A stretch of DNA of 9,883 nucleotides from DATECU01 sp035286745 (GTDB lineage Bacteria > Acidobacteriota > Vicinamibacteria > Fen-336). Within the stretch, counting starts at the first letter, position 1, and each line of letters starts with the position of its first letter. The stretch lies in NCBI GenBank assembly GCA_035286745.1, contig DATECU010000079.1:1-9883 (forward strand), in the 5' to 3' direction. The position numbers and the translations under genes are program-made. Under the pieces are notes generated by a model. That model saw nothing but the letters and a program-made list of their open reading frames with translations, had not been told where the DNA came from and did not search any database. Shown piece by piece: positions 5,976 to 9,883 of the stretch.

Positions 5976-6164
5976 GCGCGGAGAACCGCCGTCCCAGCCC
6001 GGGATGGAGGCCGCCTGCTCGATCCAGGTCGCCAGTTGCTCTCGTCGAGCTCGTCCCGAGCGCTCGGGGAGCTGGACGCCTTCGCCTTCGCTGCTGGGCG
6101 GCTGTGCGCCAGGGCGTCGCCACGGCGCGGGCGCCAAGCAGCGCACCCCTCCGGCGTCCGTCAC
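5973..6164 (-). CDS. Doubtful 63-codon ORF overlapping the phosphatase stop
   Basis: A GTG-initiated frame begins inside the phosphatase stop codon (GTGA, four-base overlap) and ends nine bases before the DUF1801 start, filling the gap almost exactly. Its product is arginine-, proline- and glycine-rich, with a more protein-like C-terminal piece REQLATWIEQAASIPGWDGG. No domain is recognised. Purines GGGAGG lie only one base before the GTG, too close for normal use. In favour are the overlap geometry and exact fit; against are the composition and the lack of any family. The C-terminal part could be the remnant of a decayed gene. Confidence 0.2.
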   Translation of the reverse strand: MTDAGGVRCLAPAPWRRPGAQPPSSEGEGVQLPERSGRARREQLATWIEQAASIPGWDGGSPR

Positions 6165-7789
6165 GCCTCCCGCTTGAGCACGATCAGCGTGCGGTCGTCG
6201 GTGGCCTTGGCCCCGGCGGCGAAGGCGTCCAGGGTCCTCAGGATCTCGGCCTGCAAGGCCGCTGCGTCCAGGGAGCGATGGCGCACCACGGTCTCCGTCA
6301 GGTGGTCCTCGCCGAACTCTTCGTCCTCCGGGGTCCAGGTCTCGGTGATGCCGTCGGAGAAGACCACCAGCACGTCACCGGGTCGGAGATCGGTGCTGCC
6401 TTCGCAGTAGCCGGGGGAGTCGAACAGGCCCAGGACCACGCCTCCCTCGGCCAGCGTCTCGCAGCTGCCGTCGGCCCGGGCCAGGATGGGCGGGTTGTGG
6501 CCCGCGTTGACGTAGGAGACCCGGCCGCTGGCCGGATCCAGACAGCCGAGGAAGAAGGTGATGAACTTGTTAGGTGGGACGTTCTGGCACACGGTGCGGT
6601 TGATGCGGGCAACCGCCTCGGCCGGGCCGTAGTCCTCCCAGTGGGCGCGCACCGCGGCGCGCAAGACGGCCATCAAGAGCGCGGCTCCGGTGCCTTTGCC
6701 CGACACGTCACCCAGCGCGAACAGGAGCCGCTCGCCCTGGAGCGCGAAATCGTAGTAGTCGCCGCCGATGGCGCGGCAAGGGAAGTTGATGCCGGCGACG
6801 CCGTAGCCGGGGATCTTGGCGGGGGCGCCCGGCAGCAGGCCCCGCTGGATGTCGGCGGCCACCTTCATGTCCGCCTCCATCGCGCGCTTCTCCAGGCTCT
6901 CCTCCAGCAGACGCGAGTTCTCGATCTTGGCCGCCGCCACGTTGGCGAGCGCCGACACCATCTGCAAGTCGTCCTCGGTGAAGGAGTGGGCGCCGGCGAA
7001 GGAGTCGAGGTAGACCAGGCCGATCACCGCATCCTGCTGGCCGGCGGCGCTGTACCAGAGGGGTACGGTGACCGCCGAACGAATCCCGGTGGTGAGGATG
7101 GAATCCTGGGTCCGGAAGCTGGCGTCTTCCAGGATGTTGGGGATCAGCAGCGCCCGGCACTCGTCCACCGTCTTCTTGGCGATGGAACGGCTGATCTTGG
7201 TGAGGGCGCCCCCTTTGCGGCTGCGCGAGGCCTTGACCTCCAGGTTCTCGCCCTCGCGCAAGAGGATGGCGCCCCGCTCCGCCGGCACCGCCTCGAACAG
7301 CAGGTTCAGGATCTGCTCGAACAGCTCCGGCAGCGGGCGGTGTCCCAGGAGCTGTTGGGCCGCCCCCGACAGGACGCGCAGCACCCGGTTCTGCCGCTGC
7401 AGCGCCACCTGGTCGACCGGCTCGGTCTTGAGGTCGGAGAGCTCGCGGACCGAGAACATGCGGGTGCCCTCCGGGGCCTCCTCTTCCGGCTCCGGCTCCC
7501 GGCTGTCGGTGAAGATGAGACGCAGCTCGCCCAACGCGATCACGTCGCCGTCCCGCAGCCGGTGCCCCTCGGACACCTGCTCGCCGTTCAGCAGGGTCCC
7601 GTTCTTGCTGCCCAGATCGGCGAGCACGAAGCTGTCCTGGGCGCGCCGGATCTCGGCGTGGTGGCGGGAGAGCCACTGGTCGGGCAGGAAGACGTCGCTG
7701 TCGCGGGAGCGGCCCAGCGTGATGCGGTCCTTCTCCAGGGGGAAAGCCTGCCGGGTACCGTCGGGCTTCTGGATCACCAGGGAGGGCAT
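6161..7789 (-). CDS. FHA-GAF-PP2C (SpoIIE/RsbU-type) serine phosphatase
   Basis: The 542-residue cytosolic protein has three domains in order. An N-terminal FHA domain (about 1-95) binds phosphothreonine peptides, with LGRSRDSD (25-32), SRHHAEI (41-47) and GSKNGT (60-65). A GAF sensor domain covers about 135-290. A helical, probably coiled-coil linker (ENSRLLEESLEKRAMEADMKVAADIQRGLLP, about 290-320) then leads to a SpoIIE/RsbU-type PP2C phosphatase domain (about 325-540). Metal-site aspartates are visible in GGDYYD (342-347), D361 in GDVSGKG, D479 in VFSDG, and ATDDRT (D531/D532). Such enzymes usually dephosphorylate an anti-sigma antagonist in partner-switching cascades, or act opposite Ser/Thr kinases, which fits the FHA domain. 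No anti-sigma factor, antagonist or kinase lies in the window. The ATG at 7789 begins exactly at the FHA domain; an upstream GTG at 7825 would extend into the promoter of the divergent gene. No Shine-Dalgarno sequence is seen. Confidence 0.95.
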   Translation of the reverse strand: MPSLVIQKPDGTRQAFPLEKDRITLGRSRDSDVFLPDQWLSRHHAEIRRAQDSFVLADLGSKNGTLLNGEQVSEGHRLRDGDVIALGELRLIFTDSREPEPEEEAPEGTRMFSVRELSDLKTEPVDQVALQRQNRVLRVLSGAAQQLLGHRPLPELFEQILNLLFEAVPAERGAILLREGENLEVKASRSRKGGALTKISRSIAKKTVDECRALLIPNILEDASFRTQDSILTTGIRSAVTVPLWYSAAGQQDAVIGLVYLDSFAGAHSFTEDDLQMVSALANVAAAKIENSRLLEESLEKRAMEADMKVAADIQRGLLPGAPAKIPGYGVAGINFPCRAIGGDYYDFALQGERLLFALGDVSGKGTGAALLMAVLRAAVRAHWEDYGPAEAVARINRTVCQNVPPNKFITFFLGCLDPASGRVSYVNAGHNPPILARADGSCETLAEGGVVLGLFDSPGYCEGSTDLRPGDVLVVFSDGITETWTPEDEEFGEDHLTETVVRHRSLDAAALQAEILRTLDAFAAGAKATDDRTLIVLKREA

Positions 7790-7833
7790 GGAGACGGCGA
7801 TTCTACACCGGGCCTTCGGATACACTCACTCCA
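7790..7833. promoter_or_regulatory. Divergent promoter region, phosphatase / transporter
   Basis: Only 44 bases separate the two divergent start codons, so both promoters must be here or reach into the genes. On the minus strand TAGAAT (7805 to 7800) matches five of six -10 consensus bases and lies ten bases before the phosphatase ATG. On the plus strand TACACT (7821-7826) lies seven bases before the transporter ATG. Neither gene has a visible Shine-Dalgarno sequence, and neither hexamer has a good -35 partner. Both transcripts would be leaderless or nearly so, and the two promoters would compete or be co-regulated. Confidence 0.4.
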
Positions 7834-9048
7834 ATGCCCGACCCGAACGTGCCTGAGGCGCCGGCCCCAAGTCGAAACCCCGGTGCCCTGGCGGGCGCGG
7901 CCTTCTTGATGGCCACCTCGGCCATCGGCCCCGGCTTCCTCACCCAGACCGCCTTCTTCACCGATTCGCTCCGGGCCTCCTTCGCCTTCGCCATCCTGGC
8001 CTCGGTGCTGGTCGATCTGGCCGTCCAGGCCAACGTTTGGCGCATCCTGGGGGTGGCGCGGCGCCGAGGACAAGAGCTGGCGTCCGAGCTGCTGCCGGGC
8101 CTGGGCGGGGTGGTGGCGGCCTTGGTGGCGGCGGGAGGCTTCGTCTTCAACGTGGGGAACATCGCCGGCTGCGGGATGGGGCTCGAGGTGCTGGGCCTGT
8201 CCCAGCGCTGGGGCGCCCTGCTGTCGGCGCTCATGGCCACCGGCCTTCTGGCCTTGCCGCGAGCGGGCCAGGCTATGGACCTCTTCACCAAGGTGTTAGG
8301 CGGGGTGATGATCGCCCTGACCGCGGGGGTGATGGTGGTTTCCAAGCCCGACTACCTGGGCGCACTCCGCGGGGCCTTCCTCCCCGGCCAGGTGGCGGTG
8401 CTTCCGGTGGTCACCCTGGTGGGTGGTACCGTCGGCGGCTACATCACCTTCTCCGGCGTACACCGGTTGCTGGACGCCGGGATCGGAGGTCCCGGCGCGG
8501 TGGGGCGCCTCACCCGCGCCTCCATCCTCGGCATCCTCGTCACCGCCGCTATGCGAGTGCTGTTGTTCCTCGCCATCCTCGGCGTCGTCAGCCACGCCGG
8601 TTCCCTGGATCCGGCGAACCCGGCCGCCAGCGCCTTCCGCTTGGGAGCGGGGGAGTGGGGCTACCGCTTCTTCGGCGTCGTCCTCTGGTCCGCCGCCATT
8701 ACCTCGGTGGTGGGCTGTTCGTACACCTCGCTCAGCTTCGTGCGCAGCTTCTCCCCGCTTCTCGAAAGGCGCTCTCGCCAGGCGCTGGCCGTCTTCATCG
8801 GCCTCTCGCTGCTGGTCTACCTGGGGTTCGGCCGGCCGGTCTCGCTCCTGATCCTGGCCGGGGGTCTGAACGGCCTGATCCTGCCGGTGACGCTGGGGGT
8901 CGTCCTGCTCGCCGCGCGACGCCGCGATCTGATGGGGGAGTACCGGCACCCGCTGACCCTGCAGGTGGTGGGCTGGGTGGCCTGGGGGGTGAGCCTGCTG
9001 GCGGGCGGGTTCGCCCTGAAGGAGCTGGCGCGACTCGTTAGATGGTGA
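7834..9048 (+). CDS. YcsG-like NRAMP-fold transporter lacking canonical metal motifs
   Basis: The 404-residue protein is an integral inner-membrane protein with about eleven hydrophobic segments and the NRAMP (SLC11) LeuT-type layout. It starts with GAAFLMATSAIGPGFLTQTA (21-40), a pattern I recall from Bacillus subtilis YcsG. GNIAGCGMGLEVLGL (108-122) and TLVGGTVGGYITFSGVHRLLDAGI (194-217) also match that branch. In true Mn/Fe transporters helix 1 carries D-P-G-N and helix 6 carries M-P-H. Here the helix 1 position reads T-D-S-L (43-46) and helix 6 reads G-G-Y (201-203). Transition-metal transport is therefore unlikely to work in the standard way. Possible substrates are another cation such as magnesium, or a small organic molecule: Bacillus ycsG sits among the 5-oxoprolinase genes. 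No oxoprolinase gene is visible here. The ATG at 7834 is the first start in frame. The gene converges with the VWFA-related gene. Confidence 0.88.
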   Translation: MPDPNVPEAPAPSRNPGALAGAAFLMATSAIGPGFLTQTAFFTDSLRASFAFAILASVLVDLAVQANVWRILGVARRRGQELASELLPGLGGVVAALVAAGGFVFNVGNIAGCGMGLEVLGLSQRWGALLSALMATGLLALPRAGQAMDLFTKVLGGVMIALTAGVMVVSKPDYLGALRGAFLPGQVAVLPVVTLVGGTVGGYITFSGVHRLLDAGIGGPGAVGRLTRASILGILVTAAMRVLLFLAILGVVSHAGSLDPANPAASAFRLGAGEWGYRFFGVVLWSAAITSVVGCSYTSLSFVRSFSPLLERRSRQALAVFIGLSLLVYLGFGRPVSLLILAGGLNGLILPVTLGVVLLAARRRDLMGEYRHPLTLQVVGWVAWGVSLLAGGFALKELARLVRW

Positions 9049-9050
9049 GT

Positions 9051-9077
9051 CCCTTCGTTGCTGACCGCTGAGTGCTG
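9051..9077 (+). repeat. Third copy of the GCTGACCGCTGAGTGCTG repeat
   Basis: Bases 9060-9077 are identical to 1549-1566. With the preceding CCCTTCGTT (9051-9059) the match extends to about 27 bases with three differences from 1540-1566. This copy lies in the 42-base gap between two convergent genes. Finding the same unit in two unrelated intergenic gaps 7.5 kb apart suggests a genome-wide dispersed element. Confidence 0.6.
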
Positions 9078-9090
9078 CGGGGCTGCCCGC
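9077..9090. terminator. Possible bidirectional hairpin between convergent genes
   Basis: GCGGG and CCCGC form a five-base stem with a four-base loop, directly against the VWFA-related gene's stop codon and 28 bases after the transporter stop. It is the only hairpin in the convergent gap and could serve both transcripts. There is no T-tract on either side, so confidence is low. Confidence 0.25.
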
Positions 9091-9883
9091 CTACCGCCCG
9101 CGCCTCTTCACCGCGAAGTAGCCCTTGCGCACCCGCACCTCGGCGTCCTTCCGCTTGAGCCGTACCTGGATCTCCCGCCAGGAGCCGTCGGGCGGGCGCT
9201 TGGGGACGTAGCTCAGCAGGTAGTGGTTGCTCAGGTCGCCGGCGACCTCGAAGAAGACCTTCATCAGCTCGCCCACCCGCTCCGGAAAGAAGAAGGCGCC
9301 CCCGCTCTCGGTCGCCAGCTTGCGCAGGAAGCCGCGGGGACTGCGGGCCCACAGGCCCCCCTCGCCTCGGATGCCGATGCAGTAGACGGTCGCCTCCGCG
9401 GCCCTGGCGTAGTCCAGCACCTCCTGCTCCTTGAGGCCGCTCCGGTTGTCATCTCCGTCGGAGAAGACCACCACCGCCTTTCGCCCGGGCCGGTCTCGAA
9501 TGCGAGCCAGCGCATAATGAACCGCATCGTAGAGAGCGGTGCCGCCCCAGGCCTGGACCGCCTCCACGAACTGGTCCAGGCGCTCGCTGTCTCCGGTGAA
9601 CTCGGCGCTTCCCTTCACGCTCTCGTTGAACTGCACCACCATGGCCTCATCACCCGCCTCCAGCTTGCCCAGGAAGGCGGTGGCGGCTTCTTGCAGGAAG
9701 CCCAAGTTCTTCTTCATGGACCCGCTGGCGTCGAGCACCAGCACCACGGACAGGGGGATTCGCGCTTCGGGGCCGCCTGCGACCTCGCGGAAGAAAGCGA
9801 CCTCCTGGCGAACCCCGTCCTCGAAGATCTCGACGTCTTGCGGCTTGAGGCCGCGCACGAAGCGCCCGGCCTTGTCCTGCACC
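9091..9883 (-). CDS. VWFA-related domain protein (TIGR03436-like), N-terminus missing
   Basis: The last 263 codons of a gene entering from the right edge. The visible part begins QDKAGRFVRGLKPQDVEIFEDGVRQEVAFF, the beta-rich lead-in typical of VWFA-related proteins. A von Willebrand A domain follows (about visible residues 43-215) with an intact MIDAS: D51-x-S53-x-S55 in DASGSM, T115 in WGGTALYD, and D142 in FSDGDD. The C-terminal strands (HYLLSYVPKRPPDGSWREIQVRLKRKDAEVRVRKGYFA) are also characteristic. This family is greatly expanded in Acidobacteriota; members usually carry a signal peptide and are thought to be secreted or periplasmic metal-dependent binding proteins of unknown partner. 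The missing N-terminus, probably a signal peptide plus one strand, lies beyond 9883. The apparent start codon at the edge is a GTG inside the domain lead-in, not the true start. The gene seems intact otherwise. Confidence 0.92.
   Translation of the reverse strand, partial: VQDKAGRFVRGLKPQDVEIFEDGVRQEVAFFREVAGGPEARIPLSVVLVLDASGSMKKNLGFLQEAATAFLGKLEAGDEAMVVQFNESVKGSAEFTGDSERLDQFVEAVQAWGGTALYDAVHYALARIRDRPGRKAVVVFSDGDDNRSGLKEQEVLDYARAAEATVYCIGIRGEGGLWARSPRGFLRKLATESGGAFFFPERVGELMKVFFEVAGDLSNHYLLSYVPKRPPDGSWREIQVRLKRKDAEVRVRKGYFAVKRRGR

Noticed and set aside
6104..7909. 601-codon plus-strand open frame opposite the phosphatase
   Set aside because: It is the antisense shadow of a GC-rich gene whose three domains are unambiguous; its product is low-complexity and has no recognisable motif.
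8037..9041. 334-codon plus-strand frame inside the transporter gene
   Set aside because: It overlaps the NRAMP-fold gene in another frame and encodes a Gly/Arg/Pro-rich product with no membrane segments or domain.
4817..9048. Defence or mobile island spanning the DinB-like to transporter genes
   Set aside because: No transposase, integrase, direct repeats, nuclease or effector gene was seen; the genes are common single-copy housekeeping or accessory families.

Overview
This is a GC-rich bacterial chromosome segment of ordinary gene density. The best taxonomic hint is the gene at the right edge, which matches the VWFA-related family that is especially common in Acidobacteriota. A YmdB-type phosphodiesterase, a Lon protease and a FHA-GAF-PP2C phosphatase fit the same kind of free-living, GC-rich organism. 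I infer Acidobacteriota or a neighbouring phylum, but nothing in the window proves it. No rRNA, tRNA, CRISPR array, transposase or phage gene was recognised.

Layout from left to right. Bases 1-176 (minus) are the start of an AbrB/SpoVT-type antitoxin gene cut by the window edge. Next on the minus strand come ymdB (230-1033) and a dodecin gene (1085-1297), 51 bases apart and probably co-transcribed, dodecin first. A 371-base non-coding stretch (1298-1668) carries an inverted pair of a short repeat; a third copy lies near 9060. Then comes a heat-shock unit on the minus strand: a small heat-shock protein (4101-4568) whose stop codon overlaps the GTG start of lon (1669-4104). The small heat-shock gene has a leader in which a GC hairpin and a C-tract could mask its Shine-Dalgarno sequence. 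Further right are three or four minus-strand genes: a DinB-like protein (4817-5356), a DUF1801 protein (5562-5963), a doubtful 63-codon ORF (5973-6164) and a 542-residue FHA-GAF-PP2C phosphatase (6161-7789). The only plus-strand gene is a YcsG-like NRAMP-fold transporter (7834-9048), divergent from the phosphatase. It converges with the truncated VWFA-related gene (9091 to the right edge).

The genes do not form one pathway. The clear functional unit is protein quality control: the sHSP holdase and the Lon protease are translationally coupled. Much of the rest is stress or signalling related: a dodecin of the type lacking the flavin-stacking tryptophan, a phosphatase that probably controls a partner-switching or kinase pathway, and a putative antitoxin. 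Several genes without a well-placed Shine-Dalgarno sequence have a TAnnnT hexamer 6 to 10 bases before the start codon, which suggests leaderless transcripts.

I did not find a credible undescribed multi-gene system here. The points most worth checking are the sHSP leader structure, the loss of both canonical metal-binding motifs in the NRAMP-fold transporter, the tryptophan-less dodecin, the start-proximal -10-like hexamers and the three-copy short repeat.
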